From the NCBI GenBank assembly GCA_022822575.1, contig JAJEBJ010000104.1:1-11468 (forward strand): a DNA stretch of 11,468 bases. The letters are read 5' to 3'. Below the pieces are notes generated by a model. It was given only the letters and a program-made list of their open reading frames with translations. It made no database searches and was not told the origin of the DNA. The DNA comes from Alphaproteobacteria bacterium. GTDB taxonomy: Bacteria; Pseudomonadota; Alphaproteobacteria; SP197. The position numbers were made by a program, and so were the translations under genes. This document shows positions 1 through 6,872 of the stretch, piece by piece; position 1 is the stretch's first letter, and each line of letters opens with the position of its first letter.

Positions 1-1376
1 CGGACCCGGGGTTCGCTGCGGTGGTAGACGGGGCGCACCTTGAGATCCACGGTCTTCAGGCTGCGGAAGGCCCGTTCCACCGAGCTCAGCCGCTTGTAGG
101 CGCGCACCGTGCCGGGACCGTCGAGATCGCTCTCCGGCAGGCTGGTGCGGATCACGTAGAGGCCGTCGAGCCTGGCCTCGGCGGCGATGGAGGCGTCATC
201 GCGGCGGAAGCTGAAGACACCGTCATCGTCGATGGACCACGTGACGTGCTTCGCCACCTTGTATCTGCCGATGACCTTGCCGACCCGCTCCCCGATCTTC
301 TCTCTTCCCTTGAGACGGCGCTTGTCGCGCCTCGTCGCCACGGCGATGGCTTCGAGCAGGGCCTCGGTGGCCTCGAGCAACTCCTGTCGCTTGCGGGCCC
401 GGTCCTCGGCCAGCAGCGGATTGCGGCACACCATGAGACGCTCGCCGGGATAGGCGTCGCTGGTGATCTCCACCAGGTCCCTCTCGTCGAAGAGCGACAT
501 CTCCACGTCGCCGGCCTCCACCAGTGAACGGATGGCCGGTCCCCTCAGGGCGCTGATCCAGTCCAGTCCCGCAGGCTTCACCTCCTTGCGGATCCGCGCC
601 TCGGTCAGCATCCCCCGGTCTCCCACCAGAACCACCTTCGAGAGACCAAAGCGCTCCCGCAGCGTGGCGACCTGCGAGGCAAGCGTGGCCGGATCCGCCG
701 TGTTGCCGGGGAACACCTGCACCGACACCGGACATCCCTCCCGGTCGCACAGAAGGCCGAACTCGATCTGCAGCTTGCCCTTCTTGCCGTCCCGGGAATG
801 ACCGCGCCTGGCCAGGGGACACGTCCTCCCCTCCAGCCACACCGAGGTCAGGTCATAGAGAACCAGGCAGCCCTCTTCTAGATGCCGCTTCGCCAGAGAC
901 CGCTCGATCCTCTCCTGGCGCTCCAGGAGCCAGTCCATGGCGCCGTAGAGGGCGTCCTCGTCCAGCTCATCATCGAGGGTCTCGCCCAGGGTGCTGACCG
1001 CGGTGGCCTCGGCCAGCCCCCGTGACGTGGCGAGCTTCGAGGCGGGCTCCAGGATCCTCGCTGCGATCATGGCCAGCACCTGATTGCGTCGGGCTGAGGA
1101 CTTCGGGTCGATCAGCCTGTCCAGTCCCAGCTTCTTGAGTGTTCCCATCACCGCGGCGACATGGCCGTGGGGCAGGGAGCGGACGATGTCGAAGGCCTCG
1201 TCGCGTCCGACGAGGGGTTCGTTCTTCAGCAGGCGCCGCAGGGTCCGGACCTTCTCCATGGGCCATGAGGAGAGGTTGGCGACGGTGCGCTTTCTGATCT
1301 TGCCGTTCTCGCGCCATCCTTCGCGCAGGAGGACGGCGGGTGGAGAGTTGCGGTTGGGGACGATGTCTATGTACAT
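1..1376 (-). CDS. IS1634-family (IS4-like) DDE transposase, C-terminus beyond left edge
   Basis: The enzyme would cut and rejoin the ends of its own insertion sequence. My hand translation of the minus strand from the ATG at 1376 gives 458 codons with no stop, running into the left edge, so the C-terminal part is missing from the window only. The N-terminus (MYIDIVPNRNSPPAVLLREG) is of the kind seen in IS1634-type proteins. The three catalytic acids are visible: D175 in YDLTSVWLEG, D253 in VGDRGM, and E434 in YKRLSSVERAFRSLK, the last being the family's Y-(2)-R-(3)-E-(6)-K signature. A long insertion between the second D and the E, as expected for IS4-like folds, contains a basic helical stretch near 322-370. 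No Shine-Dalgarno precedes the ATG. The frame is open a little further upstream (in-frame GTG and TTG codons) to a TGA near 1434, so a slightly earlier start is possible. The family call is from recognised motifs, not a search. Confidence 0.88.
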   Translation of the reverse strand, partial: MYIDIVPNRNSPPAVLLREGWRENGKIRKRTVANLSSWPMEKVRTLRRLLKNEPLVGRDEAFDIVRSLPHGHVAAVMGTLKKLGLDRLIDPKSSARRNQVLAMIAARILEPASKLATSRGLAEATAVSTLGETLDDELDEDALYGAMDWLLERQERIERSLAKRHLEEGCLVLYDLTSVWLEGRTCPLARRGHSRDGKKGKLQIEFGLLCDREGCPVSVQVFPGNTADPATLASQVATLRERFGLSKVVLVGDRGMLTEARIRKEVKPAGLDWISALRGPAIRSLVEAGDVEMSLFDERDLVEITSDAYPGERLMVCRNPLLAEDRARKRQELLEATEALLEAIAVATRRDKRRLKGREKIGERVGKVIGRYKVAKHVTWSIDDDGVFSFRRDDASIAAEARLDGLYVIRTSLPESDLDGPGTVRAYKRLSSVERAFRSLKTVDLKVRPVYHRSEPRV

Positions 1377-1507
1377 GGCAACACATATGAGCACCCACAC
1401 CAGTTCTGTCAACAGGAAACTTCATCGTTACATGGGAACACAATCACACCGCTACCGCGCCATTTTACCAGCAAGATCACCTGCTTGGCGTGATTCTCAT
1501 GCTGAAA
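1377..1507. other. Non-coding junction between IS transposase and thpR
   Basis: This stretch holds the transposase upstream region, the outer end of the insertion sequence and the tail of the thpR transcript. An imperfect inverted repeat, AATCACACC (1442-1450) against GGCGTGATT (1487-1495), matches at 8 of 9 positions with about 36 bases between the arms. It is not followed by a T-run on either strand, so it is not an evident intrinsic terminator. I see no gene here. Confidence 0.5.
1385..1412 (-). promoter_or_regulatory. Candidate sigma70-type promoter for the transposase
   Basis: On the minus strand a perfect -35 hexamer TTGACA (1412-1407) is followed after 16 bases by TCATAT (1390-1385), a 3-of-6 match to the -10 box. 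Transcription would begin only a few bases before the ATG at 1376, which would make the message nearly leaderless and fits the lack of a ribosome binding site. The -35 is convincing; the -10 is weak. Confidence 0.35.
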
Positions 1508-2059
1508 TCAGGGGGAACTTCCGCCTAGGGAGTACTCCTGGATCATGCGGTAGTGGGAACCGTCGCTGCGCCGATGGCTCTCGTGAAGGGCGAAGGAGCG
1601 GATCTCGAATGGCGGAGATTCAAGCAGGTTGTTGGCAGCCACGAAGTCACCGATGCGGCGGGGCGAGGCGTTCTTGAGACGGGCGAGGGTGATGTGAGGA
1701 TGGTACTTGCGTTCCCGCGGCGGCACACGCAGCTGCAGCAGCAAACCTTCCACCTTGTGGTGCAGCGCCACCAGGTCGTCGTGCGGACGGACTCCGGCAT
1801 AGAGAAGGCGGGGATCGCGCCGCTTGCCGAAGAAGCCGACACCCGACACGTTGAGCGTGAACGCAGGATGACTGACAACGGCAAGGGCTTCGCAGATCTC
1901 GTCGGCCAGCATGGCTTCGAGTTCGCCCAGGTAGCGCAGCGTGATGTGCATGTTCTCTGCCGGCACCTGGCGCCCGCCCGGGATGCCGCCACCCAGTGCC
2001 GCCAGTCTTTCGGCAATGCTCGAGGGCACGGCGACGGCAATGAAAAGAGGCGGCGTCAT
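1508..2059 (-). CDS. thpR: RNA 2',3'-cyclic phosphodiesterase (LigT/ThpR, 2H superfamily)
   Basis: Cytoplasmic enzyme of the 2H phosphoesterase superfamily. The family opens RNA 2',3'-cyclic phosphate ends to 2'-phosphates and was first noticed for 2'-5' RNA ligation activity. The 183-residue product has the normal family length and both catalytic H-x-T/S motifs: HITL at residues 38-41 and HITL at 122-125 inside RKYHPHITLARL. The N-terminal FIAVAVP strand is also typical. The start ATG overlaps the tesA stop as ATGA (2056-2059), so the two genes are probably cotranscribed and translationally coupled. Pairing with tesA does not suggest a shared pathway. The gene ends cleanly at 1508, next to the insertion sequence. 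The family call is secure; the physiological substrate is unknown. Confidence 0.93.
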   Translation of the reverse strand: MTPPLFIAVAVPSSIAERLAALGGGIPGGRQVPAENMHITLRYLGELEAMLADEICEALAVVSHPAFTLNVSGVGFFGKRRDPRLLYAGVRPHDDLVALHHKVEGLLLQLRVPPRERKYHPHITLARLKNASPRRIGDFVAANNLLESPPFEIRSFALHESHRRSDGSHYRMIQEYSLGGSSP

Positions 2060-2688
2060 GGTCCGGCGGTTGCACGTTCGAGAAGCCGGACTACATATGG
2101 CACCATTCTCTCGACAATCACCTCCACGCCCCGGGCGTTGGGGTGGATGCCGTCATCCTGGTTGAGTGACGGGACCATCGCCACACCATCGAGGAAGAAC
2201 GGGTAGAGAATGGCTCCATGCTGATCGGCGAGTTCAGGGTAGATGGCATCGAAGGCGGTGACGTAGTCGGCGCCGAGGTTGCGCGGTGCGGCCATGCCGG
2301 CCAGCAGCACCGGAATGTTCCGCTGCCCGAGAACCGAGAGGATCCGGTCGAGGTTGGCCCGGCTGACGCCCGGATCGATACCCCTCAGGGCATCGTTGGA
2401 ACCAAGGGCCACGATCGCAGCATCCACGCCGCCGGAAAGGGACCACTCCAGGCGTGCCAGCCCGCCGGTCGTGGTGTCGCCGGACACACCGGCATCGATG
2501 ACCCTGACGTCGTGCTCCAGAAGATCCAGGACGGCGCCGAGACGGGCGACAAAGCTCTCGGCGGCAGGAAGGCCGTAGCCCGCCGTCAGACTGTCACCGA
2601 GCGCCAGGACGCGGAGTTCGGCGCTTGCCGCGGGGGCGCTCGCCAGGAGTCCCGCAACCAGAATCACCATGCGGCCAACGTGTCTCAT
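2056..2688 (-). CDS. tesA: Arylesterase / lysophospholipase-type SGNH hydrolase (TesA-like), exported
   Basis: Periplasmic serine esterase of the SGNH/GDSL family; E. coli TesA acts on acyl-thioesters, aryl esters and lysophospholipids. The 210-residue protein begins with a Sec signal peptide (hydrophobic 7-16, likely cleavage after ASA at residue 23). All four SGNH blocks are visible: GDSLTAGYGL with nucleophile S33; GVSGDTTTGG with oxyanion G70; GSND with N98; DDGIHPN with D179 and H182 completing the triad. Mature size matches TesA. The gene is divergent from the ybbA/ybbP pair, as in enterobacteria, with start codons 5 bp apart. The downstream partner thpR overlaps by ATGA. Neither the chosen start nor the internal ATG at 2670 (residue 7) has a clear Shine-Dalgarno, so the true start could be either; both leave a usable signal peptide. 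Confidence 0.93.
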   Translation of the reverse strand: MRHVGRMVILVAGLLASAPAASAELRVLALGDSLTAGYGLPAAESFVARLGAVLDLLEHDVRVIDAGVSGDTTTGGLARLEWSLSGGVDAAIVALGSNDALRGIDPGVSRANLDRILSVLGQRNIPVLLAGMAAPRNLGADYVTAFDAIYPELADQHGAILYPFFLDGVAMVPSLNQDDGIHPNARGVEVIVERMVPYVVRLLERATAGP

Positions 2689-2693
2689 CCGCG

Positions 2694-3371
2694 ATGCCCG
2701 ATCCCGTTGTCCGTCTGAGCAGCCTTCACCTGAGGCTCACCGGCGCCGCAGGCGCCGTCAACATCCTGCGGGATGTCACCCTTGTCGTCGAGGAGGGCTG
2801 CCACCTGGCCGTCATCGGTCCGTCGGGTTCCGGCAAGTCGTCCCTCCTGGCGCTGACAGCCGGACTGGAACGGCCGACTTCCGGCACGGTCGAGATCACC
2901 GGCCGGAATCTTGCCGCATTCGATGAGGACGAACTTGCGACGTTCCGCGGACGGACGATCGGCATCGTCTTCCAGTCCTTCCACCTGATCACAACGATGA
3001 CGGCGCTCGAGAATGTCGCTCTCCCCCTCGAGCTGGCCGGCGACGCCGATGCCATCCGAAAGGCGCGGCGCGTGCTTGCGGAAACCGGGCTGGAGGCGAG
3101 GTCAGGACACCTGCCGGTGGAACTCTCGGGCGGCGAGCAGCAACGCGTGGCCCTTGCCCGCGCCCTCGTCAACCGTCCGCCGCTGCTTCTGGCTGACGAG
3201 CCGACAGGCAATCTCGACAACGAGACCGGCTCGGCGGTGACGGACCTGATGTTCGATGTCGCCGCGCAGGCCGGCGCCACGGTGATGCTGGTCACCCACA
3301 ATCCCGACATGGCACGGCGCTGTCAGCGCACCGTCGCCATCGAGAACGGCACCTGCCGGGAGGTGGCGTGA
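2694..3371 (+). CDS. ybbA: ABC transporter ATP-binding protein, YbbA/LolD/MacB-type
   Basis: Cytoplasmic ATPase subunit of a MacB/LolCDE-type (type VII) ABC system; it should drive the FtsX-like permease encoded next door. The 225 residues contain every ABC motif: Walker A GPSGSGKS (42-49), Q-loop Q94 in VFQSFHL, signature LSGGEQQRVALARAL (144-158), Walker B LLLADE (164-169) followed by PTGNLD, and H-loop H202. PTGNLD and the short length are typical of the LolD/MacB/YbbA branch. The first in-frame ATG is at 2694; an in-frame TTG at 2625 would add 23 residues unlike the family and would run far into tesA, so I reject it. No strong Shine-Dalgarno is visible. The stop overlaps the permease start as GTGA. 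Clustering opposite tesA and beside an 830-residue permease supports YbbA over LolD. Confidence 0.93.
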   Translation: MPDPVVRLSSLHLRLTGAAGAVNILRDVTLVVEEGCHLAVIGPSGSGKSSLLALTAGLERPTSGTVEITGRNLAAFDEDELATFRGRTIGIVFQSFHLITTMTALENVALPLELAGDADAIRKARRVLAETGLEARSGHLPVELSGGEQQRVALARALVNRPPLLLADEPTGNLDNETGSAVTDLMFDVAAQAGATVMLVTHNPDMARRCQRTVAIENGTCREVA

Positions 3372-5860
3372 TCAGGCTGGCCTGGACCATCGCCCGGCGA
3401 AATCTGAAGGGCGGCAGGAGGAGGTTCTTTCTGGCCGTCTTTGCCCTTGCTCTCGGGGTCACGACCATTGCGGGCGTCGGCAGTTTCGGCGCCGGGCTCG
3501 TGGAGAGCCTGCGCGAGAACGGGCGTGTCATTCTGGGCGGCGACATTGCGTTGCGCACCACGTTCACACCGCCGGACGACGGGCAGATCCGGTGGCTGGA
3601 AGCGCGTGGCGCGCTGTCGCGGTCAGCCGACCTCTTCGCCATGGCGCGACCACCGGAAGGCGAACCTCTGCTGGTGAACCTGCGGGCCGTCGATGGCAGC
3701 TGGCCACTCTACGGCGAGGCGCTCATCGATCCCCCGATTCCGCTCGACCATGCCCTTGCGGAGGGCGCCATCGTCGACAGGGACTTTCTCGAGAACACCG
3801 GCCTTGACGTCGGCTCGTCATTTTCCCTGGGGGAAGCCGCGGTCCCCATCGTCGCAACTCTTGTCGACGAACCTGATCGGGCGAGCGCTCCCTTCCGCCT
3901 CGGCCCGCGGGTCATCCTGTCGCTGGACCGGCTGGAATCTGCGGGTATCGCCGGTACGGGCAGCCTCGTGCGTCACCTCGTCCGCATCAGGCTCGATGAT
4001 TCCGGCAATGTATCCGGGGTTATCGCCGACCTGCAGGGGACCTTTCCGGACGCGACCTGGCGCATACGCAGTGCCGATGACGCCAACCCGTCGCTGCGCC
4101 GGTTTCTCGAGCGACTTTCCCTCTTCATCACCCTGGTCGGTCTGACGGCCCTCCTGATTGGAGGTATCGGCATGTCCAGTGCCGTCACCACCTATCTCGC
4201 CCGCCAGGTACCGACCATCGCCACCCTGAAATCCCTGGGCGCCTCGCAGCGGCTGGTTCTCACGAGCTATCTCCTCGAGATCGCCATCATGGCCGGATTC
4301 GGCATCGCTGCCGGGCTGATCGCGGGAGCAGTCCTTCCGGTCCTGGCGGCCGGACTGGCGGGCGAGTCGCTGCCCGTCTCCATCGCTGCGGACATACATC
4401 CAGGACCGCTTCTCATCGCCGCGGCCTGCGGCATCCTCATCACGCTGGTCTTTGCACTGCCGCCGCTCTTTCGCACGAGGGAAGTCTCTCCGGCCAGTTT
4501 GTTTCGTGTCACCGGGCTTCCCGGCACGACGCTGCGCCCACGCGACAGGCTGACAGTCGTTCTCCTGGCTGCGGGCGTGGTGGCGATTGCCATCGTGGCC
4601 GGCAACGAGCGTCTTTTCGCTGCCCTCTTTTGTGCCGCCATCCTTGCCGTTCTCGTGCTGTTCCGTCTCGTCGGCCAGGGATTGTCCCGTCTGGCACGAT
4701 TCGCCGGCAGACCGCGCCTTGTGGCGTTGCGTCTGGCGCTCGCCAGTCTCCATCGTCCGGGAGCGGGGACGGTTCCGGTGTCCGTGGCGCTCGGAACCGG
4801 GCTTGCCGTTCTCGCGGTCATCGCCGGTGTCGAGGCGAATCTTGCGAGAGAGCTCGATGTGGCCTCCTCGCGCAAGGTTCCGGCCTTCTTCGTGATCGAC
4901 ATCCAGTCCGATCAGATCGATCCGTTCATCGATACGGTAACCGCCCGCCGGGATGTCACGGCAGTCGAGTCATCCCCCGCCATGCGTGGCCGGGTGACCG
5001 CCATCAATGGCGTGCCGGTGGCTGACGCAACCGTTGATGACGATGCCCAGTGGTCCATCAACTCCGATGTCGGCGTCACCTACCAGGGGACGCCGGGGAA
5101 CGCCACAGTCGTCGCCGGCGAATGGTGGGAGGAAGACTATGGCGGGCCACCGCTTCTGTCCTTCGATGCCGAACTTGCCGCCGGCTACCACATCGGTGTC
5201 GGGGATACCCTGACCGTCAACGTGCTCGGCAGGGAGATCACGGCACGGATCGCCAACCTGCGGCACATCGACTGGGCGTCCGCCGGACTCAACTTCGTTC
5301 TCGTGTTCTCGCCCGGCTTGCTCGAGGCGGCTCCGCACACCCACATCGCGACCCTTCATGCGGACGCCGATGCCGAGAATCCGCTGCGCCGGGAACTTGC
5401 CCGGATGTTTCCCAACATCTCCATCATCAGCGTACGCCATGTCATCGAGGACATTCGCGACATGCTGGAGAGCGTCGATTCGGTCGTCCGCGGCATCGCC
5501 TTCATCGCCTTTGCCAGCGGATTGATCGTCATCGCCGAAACAGTCGTGGCTGCACAGAGGCGGCGCCTTGGAGAGGCGGTCATTCTCAAGGTTCTGGGCG
5601 CCACGAGGCCCCTGGTGCTGTCCGTCTTCACCCTCGAACACGCGATTCTCGGAACCGCGATCGCCCTTCCGGCCCTCATGGTGGGTACCGCTGCATCCTG
5701 GGCGATCGTGACCTTTGCCCTTGAACTTGCCTGGGTCATGCCGTGGTCAGCGACACTTGCCCTCCTCATCCTCGCCCTCGGCGTGTCGCTCGTCGCCGGC
5801 ATCGTGACGGGATGGACCCTGCTTTCGGCTCCGGCAGCTCCGGTCCTGCGCAATGCCTGA
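3368..5860 (+). CDS. ybbP: ABC transporter permease with two FtsX domains (YbbP-like)
   Basis: Inner-membrane partner of the YbbA-type ATPase; the complex is thought to act on lipids or hydrophobic molecules at the envelope rather than to import solutes, but its substrate is not established. The 830 residues match the roughly 800-residue YbbP proteins. By eye there are about ten membrane segments: one near 20-42 after a positively charged start, three near 250-272, 297-330 and 348-368, a pair near 397-433, one near 475-492, and three at the C-terminus (about 705-725, 755-785, 795-820). Two large extracytoplasmic domains lie at about 45-245 and 495-700. Each FtsX half has its coupling motif: ATLKSLGAS near 287 and VILKVLGAT near 740. 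It starts at GTG 3368, overlapping the ATPase stop by four bases, so the two are surely coupled. Confidence 0.92.
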   Translation: MIRLAWTIARRNLKGGRRRFFLAVFALALGVTTIAGVGSFGAGLVESLRENGRVILGGDIALRTTFTPPDDGQIRWLEARGALSRSADLFAMARPPEGEPLLVNLRAVDGSWPLYGEALIDPPIPLDHALAEGAIVDRDFLENTGLDVGSSFSLGEAAVPIVATLVDEPDRASAPFRLGPRVILSLDRLESAGIAGTGSLVRHLVRIRLDDSGNVSGVIADLQGTFPDATWRIRSADDANPSLRRFLERLSLFITLVGLTALLIGGIGMSSAVTTYLARQVPTIATLKSLGASQRLVLTSYLLEIAIMAGFGIAAGLIAGAVLPVLAAGLAGESLPVSIAADIHPGPLLIAAACGILITLVFALPPLFRTREVSPASLFRVTGLPGTTLRPRDRLTVVLLAAGVVAIAIVAGNERLFAALFCAAILAVLVLFRLVGQGLSRLARFAGRPRLVALRLALASLHRPGAGTVPVSVALGTGLAVLAVIAGVEANLARELDVASSRKVPAFFVIDIQSDQIDPFIDTVTARRDVTAVESSPAMRGRVTAINGVPVADATVDDDAQWSINSDVGVTYQGTPGNATVVAGEWWEEDYGGPPLLSFDAELAAGYHIGVGDTLTVNVLGREITARIANLRHIDWASAGLNFVLVFSPGLLEAAPHTHIATLHADADAENPLRRELARMFPNISIISVRHVIEDIRDMLESVDSVVRGIAFIAFASGLIVIAETVVAAQRRRLGEAVILKVLGATRPLVLSVFTLEHAILGTAIALPALMVGTAASWAIVTFALELAWVMPWSATLALLILALGVSLVAGIVTGWTLLSAPAAPVLRNA

Positions 5861-5882
5861 CCAGGGGCGCTACCATGCGGTC

Positions 5883-5912
5883 TTGACGGTTCGCCCCCGG
5901 ATCACACATAAA
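5883..5912 (+). promoter_or_regulatory. Candidate sigma70 promoter of the BI-1 gene
   Basis: TTGACG (5883-5888) matches the -35 consensus at 5 of 6 positions. After an 18-base spacer comes CATAAA (5907-5912), a 4-of-6 match to the -10 box. Transcription would start near 5919, giving a leader of about 58 bases before the ATG at 5977. It lies just past the ybbP stop, so the BI-1 gene can be expressed independently. Confidence 0.5.
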
Positions 5913-5923
5913 TGACAGGGCAA

Positions 5924-5940
5924 CCGGGCATGACGCCCGG
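5924..5940 (+). other. Leader hairpin upstream of the BI-1 gene
   Basis: CCGGGC (5924-5929) and GCCCGG (5935-5940) form a perfect 6-bp GC stem around the loop ATGAC. No T-run follows, so a terminator for ybbP is unlikely. If the promoter at 5883-5912 is real, the hairpin sits within the first bases of the message and may affect RNA stability or translation. Confidence 0.4.
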
Positions 5941-5976
5941 TGTACCTTCCGAACGACACAACCAGGGATGAAGAAC

Positions 5977-6738
5977 ATGGCTTTCGGCAACGCAGGACCC
6001 CGCGCTGCTGCGTTCACCCGGACAACGGCCCTCTACGATGAAGGTCTGCGCAGCTACATGCTGCGCGTCTACAACTACATGGGTGTGGCGCTTGCCATCA
6101 CGGGCATCATCGCCTTCGGTACGGCGCAACTGTCGGTTGTCACCAACCCGCAGGGCGACATCATCGGATTCACCCAGCTGGGCGTCCTTCTGTTTGGCTC
6201 GCCTCTCCAGTGGGTGGTCATGTTGGCGCCCCTTGGCCTCGTCTTCCTGTTCTCCTTCCGCCTCCACAAGATGTCTCCATCGTCCGCCCAGATGGTGTTC
6301 TGGATCTTTGCGGCCCTGATGGGGCTCTCGCTGGCAACGATATTCATCGCCTTCACGCAGGAGAGCATCGCCCGGGTCTTCTTCATCACCGCGGTGACCT
6401 TCGGCGCCATGAGCCTCTATGGCTACACTACCAAGCGGTCCCTTGCGGCATGGGGTTCGTTCCTCTTCATGGGCCTGATCGGCGTCATCATCGCCATGGT
6501 GGTGAACATCTTCCTGCAGAGTTCCGCACTCCAGTTCGCGATCTCGGCGATCGGCGTCATCGTGTTCGTCGGCCTGACGGCCTACGACACTCAGCGCATC
6601 AAGGAGAGCTATGACGTCCACATGAGCGGCGCGATGATGACGAAGTCGGCCATACACGGAGCCCTGAGGCTCTACCTCGACTTCATCAACCTCTTCATCA
6701 TGCTCATCCAGCTGCTCGGTGTCGCCCGCAGCGACTAA
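5977..6738 (+). CDS. Bax inhibitor-1 / YccA family integral membrane protein
   Basis: Member of the BI-1 (TMBIM) family, multi-pass proteins linked to calcium leak in some bacterial homologues and, for YccA, to modulation of the FtsH protease; which role applies here cannot be told. The 253-residue product has a short soluble N-terminus, then YDEGLRSYMLRVYNYMG, which is characteristic of alphaproteobacterial BI-1 proteins, followed by about seven hydrophobic segments spread over residues 30-250. The conserved C-terminal AYDTQRIKESY is present, carrying an acidic residue of the kind thought to act in the pore or pH sensor. I choose ATG 5977 because AGGG (5964-5967) lies nine bases before it; the ATG at 5968 (adding MKN) would have no spacing from that site. 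The gene is monocistronic, with its own candidate promoter and terminator. Confidence 0.93.
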   Translation: MAFGNAGPRAAAFTRTTALYDEGLRSYMLRVYNYMGVALAITGIIAFGTAQLSVVTNPQGDIIGFTQLGVLLFGSPLQWVVMLAPLGLVFLFSFRLHKMSPSSAQMVFWIFAALMGLSLATIFIAFTQESIARVFFITAVTFGAMSLYGYTTKRSLAAWGSFLFMGLIGVIIAMVVNIFLQSSALQFAISAIGVIVFVGLTAYDTQRIKESYDVHMSGAMMTKSAIHGALRLYLDFINLFIMLIQLLGVARSD

Positions 6739-6765
6739 GGCGCGCCAGCCAAGGTGCACATCAAG

Positions 6766-6794
6766 ACGGCCCGGCTCCTGTCGGGCCGTTTTTT
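6766..6794 (+). terminator. Rho-independent terminator after the BI-1 gene
   Basis: ACGGCCCG (6766-6773) pairs perfectly with CGGGCCGT (6782-6789) around an 8-base loop. A run of six T (6789-6794) follows immediately. It lies 28 bases after the BI-1 stop and is the clearest intrinsic terminator in the window. Confidence 0.93.
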
Positions 6795-6860
6795 GTTGGT
6801 GTTGACGGCTGCCGGTGACTGCAGGCACCGTTCGTTTTCCCACGTGCCGCGGCTGATGGC

Positions 6861-6866
6861 AGGAGG
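6861..6866 (+). promoter_or_regulatory. Consensus ribosome binding site AGGAGG deciding the dioxygenase start
   Basis: A perfect AGGAGG ends six bases before the ATG at 6873 and directly abuts another in-frame ATG at 6867. Only the downstream ATG has workable spacing, so the protein most likely begins MLTPEQ rather than MSMLTPEQ. Confidence 0.85.
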
Positions 6867-6872
6867 ATGTCC

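Larger units (their letters stand above)
1..1450 (-). mobile_element. Insertion sequence, IS1634-like, right part only (outer limit approximate)
   Basis: The transposase at 1-1376 implies an insertion sequence whose left end is outside the window. Its right end should lie within the roughly 130 non-coding bases between the transposase start and the thpR stop at 1508. Without the other terminus I cannot identify terminal inverted repeats or the target duplication, so 1450 is only a guess at the limit. The neighbouring thpR gene has a normal length and ending, so the element did not break it. Confidence 0.5.

Noticed and set aside
223..840. 205-codon minus-strand frame within the transposase region
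   Set aside because: It is in a shifted frame relative to the transposase, and its Gly/Arg-rich translation has no domain. The transposase frame carries the DDE signature.
6802..6830. TTGACG upstream of the dioxygenase gene as a -35 box
   Set aside because: At 17-18 bases spacing the next hexamers (GCACCG, CACCGT) do not resemble a -10 box.
5902..6843. 313-codon minus-strand open frame over the BI-1 gene
   Set aside because: It is rich in Glu, Asp, His and Arg as expected from the complement of a membrane-protein gene, and it crosses the intrinsic terminator.
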